NCBI GenBank assembly: GCA_003551945.1 | Contig: PUNZ01000081.1 | Location: forward strand, 1 to 7,001 | Source: Halovenus sp. | GTDB lineage: Archaea > Halobacteriota > Halobacteria > Halobacteriales > Haloarculaceae | Length of the DNA stretch: 7,001 bases | Direction of reading: 5' to 3' | Shown here: piece by piece, positions 1-6,261 of the stretch | Position numbering within the stretch: position 1 is the first letter of the stretch | How the letters are laid out: every line of letters starts with the position of its first letter | Made by a program: the position numbers and the translations under genes | Notes under the pieces: generated by a model | Seen by the model: the letters and a program-made list of their open reading frames with translations, nothing else | The model's database searches: none | Told to the model about the DNA's origin: nothing

Positions 1-203
1 GCTGTGCCGGGCATCGACACCAGCGTACTCCGGAGCTCTGTCATCTGCTCTTGGAGTTCCTGGTTGTGGTCGAACTCGATCTCTTCGTTCTGGTCGGGGA
101 CGACGGTCGCCTGATAGAGGGCAAGAAAGACGATGAGGACACCAAAGAGAAGCACAGCCCCCACTTGAATGGACTGCGCACGGTCGTCCCCGAGCAATTG
201 CAT
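1..203 (-). CDS. Pilin-like membrane protein, 5' part only (gene runs off the left edge)
   Basis: Reading the minus strand from the ATG at 201-203 gives an open frame of 67 codons that is still open at the window edge. It begins MQLLGDDRAQSIQVGAVLLF. The R8-A9-Q10-S11 stretch followed by V-G and a hydrophobic segment (about residues 14-33) matches the archaeal type IV pilin/archaellin N-terminus, where a PibD-type prepilin peptidase cuts just before Q-S. After the helix comes Y-Q-A-T-V-V-P, then an acidic, Gln- and Asn-rich stretch (about residues 38-56). From memory, this layout matches a widespread haloarchaeal family (R-A-Q-S-I-Q-V-G, Y-Q-A, V-V-P, Q-N-E) of membrane-anchored proteins with a large extracytoplasmic domain and no fixed function. 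The domain itself lies outside the window. The start is supported by a TATA-like box 23-31 bases upstream, which implies a leaderless transcript. A role as a structural pilin subunit is not shown. Confidence 0.82.
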   Translation of the reverse strand, partial: MQLLGDDRAQSIQVGAVLLFGVLIVFLALYQATVVPDQNEEIEFDHNQELQEQMTELRSTLVSMPGT

Positions 204-225
204 TGCCAGAAATTGCGGACATACG

Positions 226-234
226 GATAAAAAC
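226..234 (-). promoter_or_regulatory. TATA-like box of the pilin-like gene at the left edge
   Basis: The minus strand reads GTTTTTATC here, 23-31 bases upstream of the ATG at 203. That is the distance from TATA box to transcription start in archaea, so transcription would begin at or next to the start codon. No Shine-Dalgarno sequence is seen. The box also makes it likely that this gene is transcribed separately from the lipoprotein gene behind it. Confidence 0.55.
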
Positions 235-317
235 CTGTCTGCCCGGTTATTGTCTCTGACTTTGGGGAGCCTACATTCCTCGATGGTTTGGACTGAGAGT
301 TCCTTTCGAAGTCCTCT

Positions 318-971
318 TTACAATACAATCTTCCACTCGCCATCTTCAACGGCTAGCAGGTGCTCACCCGTCGAGATGGTATTACCGTCGTCTTCGTCGT
401 TGGTGAGGTCGACAGTCGTCCCCTCTCTCGAGACCACTGCATTCTCGACACCGTCGGCAGCGTTGATGACGTTATCCTCGTCTCGCGAGGAGACGCTGTA
501 CATCATCCGGAGGTCCTCAATCTCTCCTGCGTCAATGTTTTCATCTTCCAGTTGAATAACGAGGTCGTTGAGATATGTCGTGTCAGCCAGGTCTTCTGGC
601 GCTGAGGCGTCCGGCCAGGCATAGTCGGTATGGAGGTAGCTGTTGTACGCCTCAGCGTCGTTCTTGTTGGTGGCGAGGAGCCAGTTGCCGATTAGCTCCA
701 CCGGCTCAGGCTCGCTGCCATCCGGCCCGGCGTATGCGTCGCTCGGGAGGTCCACAGCGGTGGACTCATCACCCTCGTCTTCCGCTCCGGCATCAGAATC
801 ATCCCCGGCGGCCCCGTTATCGCCGACTGAGGCCGCGTCCGACTCGTCATCTGAGTCGTCTCCGATACATCCACTCAGTGCAACGACTCCAACTGAGGCA
901 ATGGCACCGATAAATCGGCGGCGCCTCGACGGCCGATTGTCAGCGAACCGAGAGTCGCTGCCAGAATTCAT
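318..971 (-). CDS. Tat-exported lipoprotein with probable NTF2-like domain
   Basis: The product is 217 residues. Residues 15-21 (S-R-R-R-R-F-I) form a twin-arginine motif, followed by a hydrophobic stretch and the lipobox L-S-G-C with the lipidated cysteine at C35. This is the usual haloarchaeal route: export folded through Tat, then anchoring to the outer face of the membrane by a lipid on the cysteine. Residues 38-70 are a low-complexity Asp/Glu/Ser/Gly linker. The rest (about 87-217) starts with an amphipathic helix (E-L-I-G-N-W-L-L-A-T, D-A-E-A-Y) and ends with a strand of type H-L-L-A-V-E-D-G-E-W-K-I-V-L. This pattern resembles NTF2/SnoaL-like domains, though that is inference. The frame stays open upstream to a TTG at 1067, with an ATG at 1043. 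I chose the ATG at 971 because it leaves 15 residues before the arginines, normal for Tat signals, whereas 1043 would leave 39. No clear TATA box was found. The gene is divergent from the large regulator gene. Ligand and function are unknown. Confidence 0.88.
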   Translation of the reverse strand: MNSGSDSRFADNRPSRRRRFIGAIASVGVVALSGCIGDDSDDESDAASVGDNGAAGDDSDAGAEDEGDESTAVDLPSDAYAGPDGSEPEPVELIGNWLLATNKNDAEAYNSYLHTDYAWPDASAPEDLADTTYLNDLVIQLEDENIDAGEIEDLRMMYSVSSRDEDNVINAADGVENAVVSREGTTVDLTNDEDDGNTISTGEHLLAVEDGEWKIVL

Positions 972-1236
972 TTTCAGGGGAGAGTTGATTCGTTTGTGCT
1001 TCCGATTGCTATCGTTGGCATCCTCTGTTTCACTGGACTCCATCGATGAGTAGGTAGTTGGTAACAATCAAGACTTCACCGAGTGACATACTGTTTCACG
1101 TTACGACACCTGATACTAGAGTTCAGAGGATAGAACTGCTCAACTTGACTGAGAGGGGATTTACGAGGTTTCAAATTCGAGTCGCAGAACCCTCCGAGAA
1201 TATAAGTTAATGTAGAATAATTTTGTGTTTAAATAA
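972..1236. promoter_or_regulatory. Divergent intergenic region between lipoprotein and STAND-like regulator
   Basis: These 265 bases separate two divergent genes and must hold both promoters, unless the lipoprotein starts further upstream (ATG at 1043). The right end, roughly 1195-1240, is strikingly AT-rich compared with the rest of the window and carries the TATA-like sequence for the regulator. On the lipoprotein side I see no convincing TATA box. No long inverted repeat that would mark an operator was found by eye. Confidence 0.5.
1199..1206 (+). promoter_or_regulatory. TATA-like box of the STAND-like regulator gene
   Basis: The sequence AATATAAG lies 31-38 bases before the ATG at 1237. 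With normal archaeal spacing, transcription would begin around 1229-1231, giving an untranslated leader of only a few bases. A second AT-rich stretch, TTTAAATAA at 1228-1236, is too close to the start codon to act as the promoter of the full-length protein. Confidence 0.45.
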
Positions 1237-4200
1237 ATGAACAGGTCGAATCGAATAGAAGAAACTGAGGTACTTATCAAGCGTCTCAACATATTAGAGT
1301 GCCTCTGTCGCTCGCCTGCGTACGTCCGTGATCTCGTCGAGGAGACCGAGCAGTCTCGGTCAACGGTCAACAGGGCGATAAACGAACTCGAAGCGATTGA
1401 ACTAATTGAGCGCGGTGGCAGCGGCTTCGAAGCGACGACAGCGGGGCAGCTCGCTCACAATCGGCTGACCTCGTTTTTGCACGAACTCGACGATATCCTC
1501 ACCGCTAAATCCCTTCTTGATCCAATTCCCACCGCGGCGGGTATCGACTCTGCGGTCATCATCGGCGGGGAGGTACTCCCCGCAAGCGGTCCGGCAACGT
1601 ATCAGCCACTCGAACGCATGCTCGACGACTTGGCCGGTGCGAACCGTTATCGGGCACTTGTTCCAGCACTTGAAGATGCTCGTCACGTCAGACTTCTTTA
1701 CGAACACGTTGTTACAGAAGGAAAACCGGCTGAACTGGTTGTGGCTCCCGAAGTCTTTGACACGCTCCGTACGGACTTTTCGAGACAAATGGCAGTGATG
1801 GCCGAAGAGGATAAATTCGCTGTGTACGTTGGATCCGTTCCGCCGGTTGGGATAGGTCTTATCGAGAGGGAAAACCGTTCTCAAGGTTCGTCAACAACCA
1901 CCGCACATATCCTCGTGTTGAACGAGGGTGGGAGAATCCACGGGTTGTTCGTAAACGAGGCGGACGCCGCAATCCGGTGGACTGAAGCCCGGTATGAGCA
2001 GTGCTTGAGTGCGGCAACGGACCGAACTGATGCGTTAGCCCCCGATACTGATGGCGGAACTCAAATAAAAGACAGCCAGTTCCTGCTGCCCGGACGAACA
2101 CTTCCCGCATCGCTCGAGCGAGAGGGGTTCGTCTGCGTCGACAGCTCATATTTTGTAGACGAACCCGTTGCCGATCCGCCGACGGCGTGGCGGGCAGGCC
2201 TCTCAATCGCTGAAGTTCATACAGGATACGCGGTCGAGCGTCCCGATTCAAACAGTGAGGAAACAGAGTCAAAGGACGCTCACACGCTTACGCACAGGGT
2301 CACGAGCACGGCGAGGTCTGGAAAGAGTTCTATCGTGGTCGGGCCGCCGGGCTCCGGAAAAAGTACGACTTGTAAGCAAGTTGCCTGTGAGTGGTACGAG
2401 AACGGTCACGGTCCTGTCTTCTACCGCGAGAGCAACCGGGGCCACGCGTTCGATTCAGTCGACGATCTTGTTTCGACCGCCACCGCCGCTGACGGCCATA
2501 CCCTCGTGGTTGTCGAGGATGCGGTCCGTCCGGATGCCAACGCTGTATTCGACGTAATCGAGCAGTTGGCAGACCGGGACGACGTCAGCTTCCTGCTTGA
2601 TTCCCGAGAACACGAGTGGCAGGACCGCAATCGCGACAGCCATAGCGAACCGTCATCGGCTGGAGACCATCTCGACGTTTCGCATGTCCCGGCGATTACC
2701 GAAGACGACTGTTTGCGTCTCGTCGACCATTTCGAACGAACAGTCAGACGGCCTGTAGACGTCTCTGTTGAGCGCCTGTGGGAGTTGATTCGGGAGGAAT
2801 CCACAACTGGTGAGGAGGGCTCCCACGAACTACTTCGGCTCACTCACCGGTTGTCAACGTATGCCGATCCGCTGGCTGACGAGCCAACTGCACTCGAAGA
2901 CACGGTCAGGTCTGTTCGCGAAGACTTTGCGGGCGACGAGTTGCCATTGACGGTCGCTACGCTCACAAACACACTCATCGCCGCCGGAATCGATATCGAA
3001 AGTGGGCTGCTATATGCGGTTGCTGAGCCCGACGAGTTCGATGCCGTCGACCAAGTGCTTGACAAACTCGAGGGGCGCATGCTCTTCGCACAGGAAAACG
3101 GCGGTTACCGAACGATCCACGAGGAGTGGGCGATGACTTACCTAACCCAACTGGTCGAAGACGGTGAAACTGATGCATCCCGGCGTTTCAGGAGCGCTGT
3201 TATCGCCCTCCTATCGCTTGCAGACGACACCGAACATTGTGAGGGAATTGCGTCTCATCTCGATGACCAGACAGCGCTCGAAGACGTTCTCACCCACTCT
3301 GAGAGGTGGGTTGCGGACGTCCTTGAGGGAACGTTTGACCTACTCTACCGACGGGTAACGTTGGCACCGCTGTTTGGTGACGGCTCGTACCCACCGTTCG
3401 ACCTCCCTACTGCCTGTTCGGATTCGGTCACGGGGAAAGGACCGTACTGGTTCGGTCAACGATTCCTCGAGGCAGGAGACCTCGACCGTGGCGAGCGGGC
3501 TTTCAGGTATCTCTGTCCTGACGATGCCACCGAACGGAGACAGCGATTACAAGGCCTAGGGCAAATTGCGTATAAGCGTGGTGAGTACGACGACGCTATC
3601 ACACACTTAGAAGCGGGGTTGCCGCTTGCCCAGGAACAGGGTGACGTTATCAGCGAATTCTACTACCACAACTACCTTGGGCTGACGAACTGGCGGCTCG
3701 GTGCCTACGATGACGGACGCGATCACCTCGAGACCTGTATCGAACTGGCCCGCTCGCTCGACGATCCTCGGCTCGAAGGGAAGGCACAGACAGCGCTGGG
3801 TGGAATCGCGTGGGCACAGGGACAGTACGAGCGTGCTCGAGCGAGCAACGAGTTTCAAATCGAGCGCGCGAGAGAGATTGGTGACCTAAATGGTGAAGCA
3901 ACTAGCATCAACAACCTCGGGGTCATCGCACGGGTTCAGGGTGCATACGACCGTGCGACGGCCCGCCACGAGGAAGCACTCACTATCGCACGAGACAAGG
4001 GGTTTCGAAGCATTGAGGCACATTGTCTGAACAACCTGGGTCACGTCGCCTCAGACCGCGGGTCTTTGCAGGAGGCGACCGCGTTTCACAAGGCCGCCCT
4101 CGACATCGGAAGGGAAATTGACAGCGCGACACATTGTGGAGAAAGCCTCTGGAGACTCGGGGCGGTGGCAGTCGACCGCGGCGAGTACGATGAGGCACGG

Positions 4201-4668
4201 CAATTCCTCAGAGAGGCGGACGCAGTCTTCGAGGAGACTGGGAACCGAACGTACCTCACTCGAATCACGCTCACTCGAGCCCGCCTGTCACTCGAGTGTG
4301 GAGCGTTGCAGAAAGCCCACGACCTGGTCCGGGAGGCCCACGAACTCGCCGACGAGCTCGGCGCAGTAAACGAATCTGCCATGTGTCGACAACTTCTCGG
4401 TCGCATCGCGCTCAGAAAAAGTGACCTTGATAGTGCACACCAACATTGGACAGATGCACTCGAGGTCTTCGAAGAGCGGAGAATGTACGATAGGGCATTG
4501 GAGACCCTCGAATATCTCGTCGAAACGTGTTATGACCATGGTGAGACAGATGAGGCGGGCAGGTGGTACCGCCACGCCCGGAACTTGGTGGTTGACGCCC
4601 CCAACGGGACAGCCACGCTGCATAGCAAGTGGATTGAAACCTATAAAGAACTCCTCCAGGAATCCTGA
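1237..4668 (+). CDS. STAND-like regulator: wHTH, FilR1-like domain, P-loop NTPase, TPR repeats
   Basis: The product is 1143 residues. The ATG is the first possible start because an in-frame TAA lies directly before it. Residues 12-70 form a winged helix (recognition helix around S40-E50, then a wing with I-E-R-G-G-S-G-F). Residues about 130-256 resemble the FilR1/DUF1724 domain of archaeal regulators (R-A-L-V-P, E-L-V-V, V-Y-V, G-L-F-V, A-A-I-R-W, Y-E-Q-C). Residues 275-335 are a segment I cannot name. The NTPase has Walker A G-P-P-G-S-G-K-S-T at 369-377, Walker B T-L-V-V-V-E-D at 422-428, and a sensor-like L-L-D-S-R-E at 453-458. V-P-A-I-T-E at 484-489 resembles the segment that follows the NTPase core in STAND proteins. 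A winged-helix-like end around 605-640 contains I-H-E at 627-629, in the place of the MHD motif of STAND/NLR proteins. About nine 40-residue TPRs (about 768-1125), with a further half-repeat near 741-760, form the probable sensor. Expected role: a cytoplasmic ATP-dependent switch whose ligand-bound TPRs control DNA binding. Target and ligand are unknown. A defence role is possible but unproven. Confidence 0.95.
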   Translation: MNRSNRIEETEVLIKRLNILECLCRSPAYVRDLVEETEQSRSTVNRAINELEAIELIERGGSGFEATTAGQLAHNRLTSFLHELDDILTAKSLLDPIPTAAGIDSAVIIGGEVLPASGPATYQPLERMLDDLAGANRYRALVPALEDARHVRLLYEHVVTEGKPAELVVAPEVFDTLRTDFSRQMAVMAEEDKFAVYVGSVPPVGIGLIERENRSQGSSTTTAHILVLNEGGRIHGLFVNEADAAIRWTEARYEQCLSAATDRTDALAPDTDGGTQIKDSQFLLPGRTLPASLEREGFVCVDSSYFVDEPVADPPTAWRAGLSIAEVHTGYAVERPDSNSEETESKDAHTLTHRVTSTARSGKSSIVVGPPGSGKSTTCKQVACEWYENGHGPVFYRESNRGHAFDSVDDLVSTATAADGHTLVVVEDAVRPDANAVFDVIEQLADRDDVSFLLDSREHEWQDRNRDSHSEPSSAGDHLDVSHVPAITEDDCLRLVDHFERTVRRPVDVSVERLWELIREESTTGEEGSHELLRLTHRLSTYADPLADEPTALEDTVRSVREDFAGDELPLTVATLTNTLIAAGIDIESGLLYAVAEPDEFDAVDQVLDKLEGRMLFAQENGGYRTIHEEWAMTYLTQLVEDGETDASRRFRSAVIALLSLADDTEHCEGIASHLDDQTALEDVLTHSERWVADVLEGTFDLLYRRVTLAPLFGDGSYPPFDLPTACSDSVTGKGPYWFGQRFLEAGDLDRGERAFRYLCPDDATERRQRLQGLGQIAYKRGEYDDAITHLEAGLPLAQEQGDVISEFYYHNYLGLTNWRLGAYDDGRDHLETCIELARSLDDPRLEGKAQTALGGIAWAQGQYERARASNEFQIERAREIGDLNGEATSINNLGVIARVQGAYDRATARHEEALTIARDKGFRSIEAHCLNNLGHVASDRGSLQEATAFHKAALDIGREIDSATHCGESLWRLGAVAVDRGEYDEARQFLREADAVFEETGNRTYLTRITLTRARLSLECGALQKAHDLVREAHELADELGAVNESAMCRQLLGRIALRKSDLDSAHQHWTDALEVFEERRMYDRALETLEYLVETCYDHGETDEAGRWYRHARNLVVDAPNGTATLHSKWIETYKELLQES

Positions 4669-4741
4669 AAGGGACTTTACGGAATGTTTGCCAGCGACTA
4701 TCGATTGCTCTTCGCAAACAGCAGTCAGAACGTCTTAAGCC

Positions 4742-5605
4742 TCAAACGACCATCGCGACTGCGATGATGAGCAACACACTTCCTACAATCATAAAGGAGA
4801 GTCCGGGCAAGGTCGAAAACAGACCGCTAGCGAGGTTCCGGAGGGCCAGAGTACGTTTCGACCGCGTTGAGATCACGAATGGCCGACCGCTGTCGACTGT
4901 TGCAACGGCACTCTCATCACCGTTCGGTTCGTCGACGCTACCGAGAACCAGAACCGATTCACCCGGTTGGACGTGTCGCTCACGACGCCGCTCTGGCTCC
5001 TCGAAGAACGATAGTTTCCGTCGAAAGTTTGCGATCTGTGGAAACCGGGAGAGTACGCGCTGTAGATACGACGACTGGTCGACCGCTCGCACTGGAAGAT
5101 CCAGTTCTGCGTCAGTCGGGTTGACGGCTACAGAGCCGTGTTCGGTTTCAACGTGAAAGGTTGGCAACTCTTGCTCGAGGGACATCGTGTGCCAGGTCGT
5201 GATTCTTTTTTCGCGTTCCTCCTCGTCGAACGTTCCCCTCTGGTCCATTTCAATGCGTTCTTCGCGATCGTATTTGTAATCCCGACGAAATACCTGGCGC
5301 TCGTCCTCGTAGAGAACGCAGTCTTTACCCGACAACGGTCCGATAACCGTCTCGTTCGTGTCGGCGATCGTTCCAACGATTGCCGTTAAGCCGTCGTCAT
5401 TTGTCCCTTCGGCATCGAAGTTCACCGCACTAAAGAAACGACGCGCTCGCCTAAGTCCAGGTGCCCCACGTATGTATGCAACGCCGATTCCCGCCAAGAG
5501 GAACATTCCACCGACAACCAGGAACCCCTGTTCGGTCGTTAGTACTCCCTCGGTGCTGCTTAAGACAATGTCGAACACCACTGGACCGCTCCCTGCTTCT
5601 AGCAT
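4742..5605 (-). CDS. Membrane protein with GIDE/BAM-type domain (MULAN-like, no RING finger)
   Basis: From the ATG at 5605 the product is 287 residues. A first membrane helix lies at about 28-46 (F-L-V-V-G-G-M-F-L-L), followed by a basic stretch L-R-R-A-R-R. The large middle domain (about 73-250) contains G-T-I-A-D-T, I-G-P-L-S-G-K-D-C-V-L-Y-E, a very charged segment (about 101-136), F-H-V-E-T-E-H-G, and V-Q-P-G-E-S-V-L-V-L-G, ending in R-P-F-V-I-S-T. This is the pattern of the GIDE domain of eukaryotic mitochondrial ligases MUL1/MAPL, known in prokaryotes as BAM (beside a membrane). A second helix (about 265-287) ends the protein, so there is no RING finger and no ligase activity is expected. 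The domain probably lies between the two helices next to the membrane. The frame opens further upstream to a GTG at 5671, but the ATG at 5605 fits a TATA box. The gene converges on the regulator gene, 73 bases between the stops. The biochemical function of archaeal members is unknown. Confidence 0.85.
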   Translation of the reverse strand: MLEAGSGPVVFDIVLSSTEGVLTTEQGFLVVGGMFLLAGIGVAYIRGAPGLRRARRFFSAVNFDAEGTNDDGLTAIVGTIADTNETVIGPLSGKDCVLYEDERQVFRRDYKYDREERIEMDQRGTFDEEEREKRITTWHTMSLEQELPTFHVETEHGSVAVNPTDAELDLPVRAVDQSSYLQRVLSRFPQIANFRRKLSFFEEPERRRERHVQPGESVLVLGSVDEPNGDESAVATVDSGRPFVISTRSKRTLALRNLASGLFSTLPGLSFMIVGSVLLIIAVAMVV

Positions 5606-5941
5606 GGTTCCGTCGTTCGAAGCAGAATGGTAATATCTCACTGTTTGACATACTAACCCACCTTCTGACACGCTCCTGTATTTTCACACACTCATCCGCA
5701 TCTTTGGGAAGGCCTGTGGACGAGATGATATGCAGGTGAGTGTTCGGAGCCTCATTGAAATCTGCGTCAACAAGAGTATACGAGTCGGCGGCCGATACGT
5801 CTGGGGCGACTGTCAGTTATGGGTCGTCGGAAACGGTTCCCTATCCTTCCCGTCGAGTCGCCCAGATTATGCTGACCTCGATAGGCCGCGATTTCGGGTC
5901 CGCCGAGGCGACCGCGGCGGTCTTGGCCGGGCTCGTCGTTG
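5606..5941. other. Stretch without a confident gene
   Basis: Apart from the promoter of the GIDE-type gene at its left end, these 336 bases hold no gene I can support. Two plus-strand frames are open here, from 5730 and 5740, but they run into the PGF-CTERM-tailed gene on the other strand and lack a recognisable domain. One of them (frame of 5740, roughly from codon 15 on) has fairly GC-rich third positions and could be a decayed gene piece. There is a perfect 13-base inverted repeat with a one-base centre at 5910-5922, too tight to form a hairpin. Confidence 0.5.
5631..5637 (-). promoter_or_regulatory. TATA-like box of the GIDE-domain gene; decides the start
   Basis: The minus strand reads GATATTA, 26-32 bases upstream of the ATG at 5605. 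This spacing puts the transcription start at the ATG itself, which argues for a leaderless message and for 5605 as the true start. The alternative GTG at 5671 would place this box inside the coding region. Confidence 0.55.
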
Positions 5942-6190
5942 CTACGAACGAGTCCGTCTCAACAGCGCAACGGCGGTGAGAGCGGCCACGAGGGCCACCA
6001 TGATGCCGAATCCAGACCCGTCATCATCCGCTTCATCGTCTGTCACCCCGTCGTCCTCGACTGCATCACCGTCGTCCGCTCCCTCGTCGTCTGTCTCATC
6101 ATCGGTCTCTCCAGAATCTGTCTCCATCGCTTCCGGCTGAATCATCTGAAGTGTCGGTCGCTTCGCCACTTTTTCAATCGGTCCTTCCAA
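5942..6190 (-). CDS. Short acidic protein with PGF-CTERM-like tail, probably a remnant of a surface protein
   Basis: The longest reading, from a TTG at 6190, is 82 residues; ATG starts at 6145 and 6127 are alternatives. The last 24 residues are S-G-F-G-I-M-V-A-L-V, a continuing hydrophobic helix and the basic end L-R-R-T-R-S. This is the three-part PGF-CTERM layout (Gly-Phe motif, membrane helix, basic cluster) recognised by archaeosortase A, which removes the tail and attaches a lipid. The expected Pro is Ser here. Before it lies an Asp/Glu/Thr/Gly linker (about residues 23-57), typical of the stalk of haloarchaeal S-layer glycoproteins and other surface proteins. What is missing is telling: no N-terminal signal peptide and no folded domain. 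Residues 1-22 (basic and hydrophobic) do not look like stalk, while another frame over the same bases does. I therefore read it as the 3' end of a decayed surface protein gene. A real small protein cannot be excluded. Confidence 0.5.
   Translation of the reverse strand: MEGPIEKVAKRPTLQMIQPEAMETDSGETDDETDDEGADDGDAVEDDGVTDDEADDDGSGFGIMVALVAALTAVALLRRTRS
6120..6173 (-). pseudogene. Frameshifted piece of an acidic stalk upstream of the PGF-CTERM-like tail
   Basis: Read in a different minus-strand frame from the PGF-CTERM-tailed frame, these 54 bases encode KSGEATDTSDDSAGSDGD, a Ser/Thr/Asp/Gly-rich sequence of the same character as the linker that continues in the other frame from about 6117 downward. 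A TGA at 6174-6176 precedes it, and a five-A run lies at that point. The simplest reading is that the two pieces were once one stalk, broken by at least one frameshift near 6117-6127 and a stop or second shift near 6171-6176. Low-complexity sequence can look alike by chance, so confidence is moderate. Confidence 0.4.
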
Positions 6191-6261
6191 ACAATACTTG
6201 TTAGACTAACATTGAGCATCCCTCAGTAACATCGGAGTAAAGCCGTTCTATAGGCTGTTGC

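Noticed and set aside
318..1053. Plus-strand frames over the lipoprotein gene (for example 643-1053)
   Set aside because: They mirror the low-complexity Asp/Ser linker of the lipoprotein on the other strand and carry no features of their own.
1228..1236. TTTAAATAA directly before the regulator start as its TATA box
   Set aside because: It would set transcription about 20 bases inside the gene, and the next in-frame Met is residue 129, beyond the winged helix. It is better read as a short AT-rich leader.
2311..2331. A second GKS motif (S-G-K-S, residues 361-364) just before the Walker A motif of the large regulator
   Set aside because: It lacks the leading glycine and spacing of a Walker A loop (S-T-A-R-S-G-K-S). 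The canonical motif follows at 369-377 at the end of a proper beta strand (S-I-V-V).
1161..4623. Numerous open frames antisense to or shifted within the large regulator gene
   Set aside because: They are typical shadows of a GC-rich coding sequence: Arg/Ser/Pro-rich products with no domains, while the 1143-residue frame has coherent domains throughout.
5910..5922. Perfect inverted repeat GACCGCGGCGGTC as a possible terminator behind the PGF-CTERM-tailed frame
   Set aside because: A one-base loop cannot form a hairpin, and no T-run follows on the minus strand, which archaeal termination would need.
5740..5979. Plus-strand frame from a GTG, 79 residues, rich in Ala/Ser/Thr/Val
   Set aside because: No domain recognised, poor codon use in the first 14 codons, non-ATG start without promoter, and its end overlaps the PGF-CTERM-tailed frame on the other strand. 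At most a decayed gene piece.
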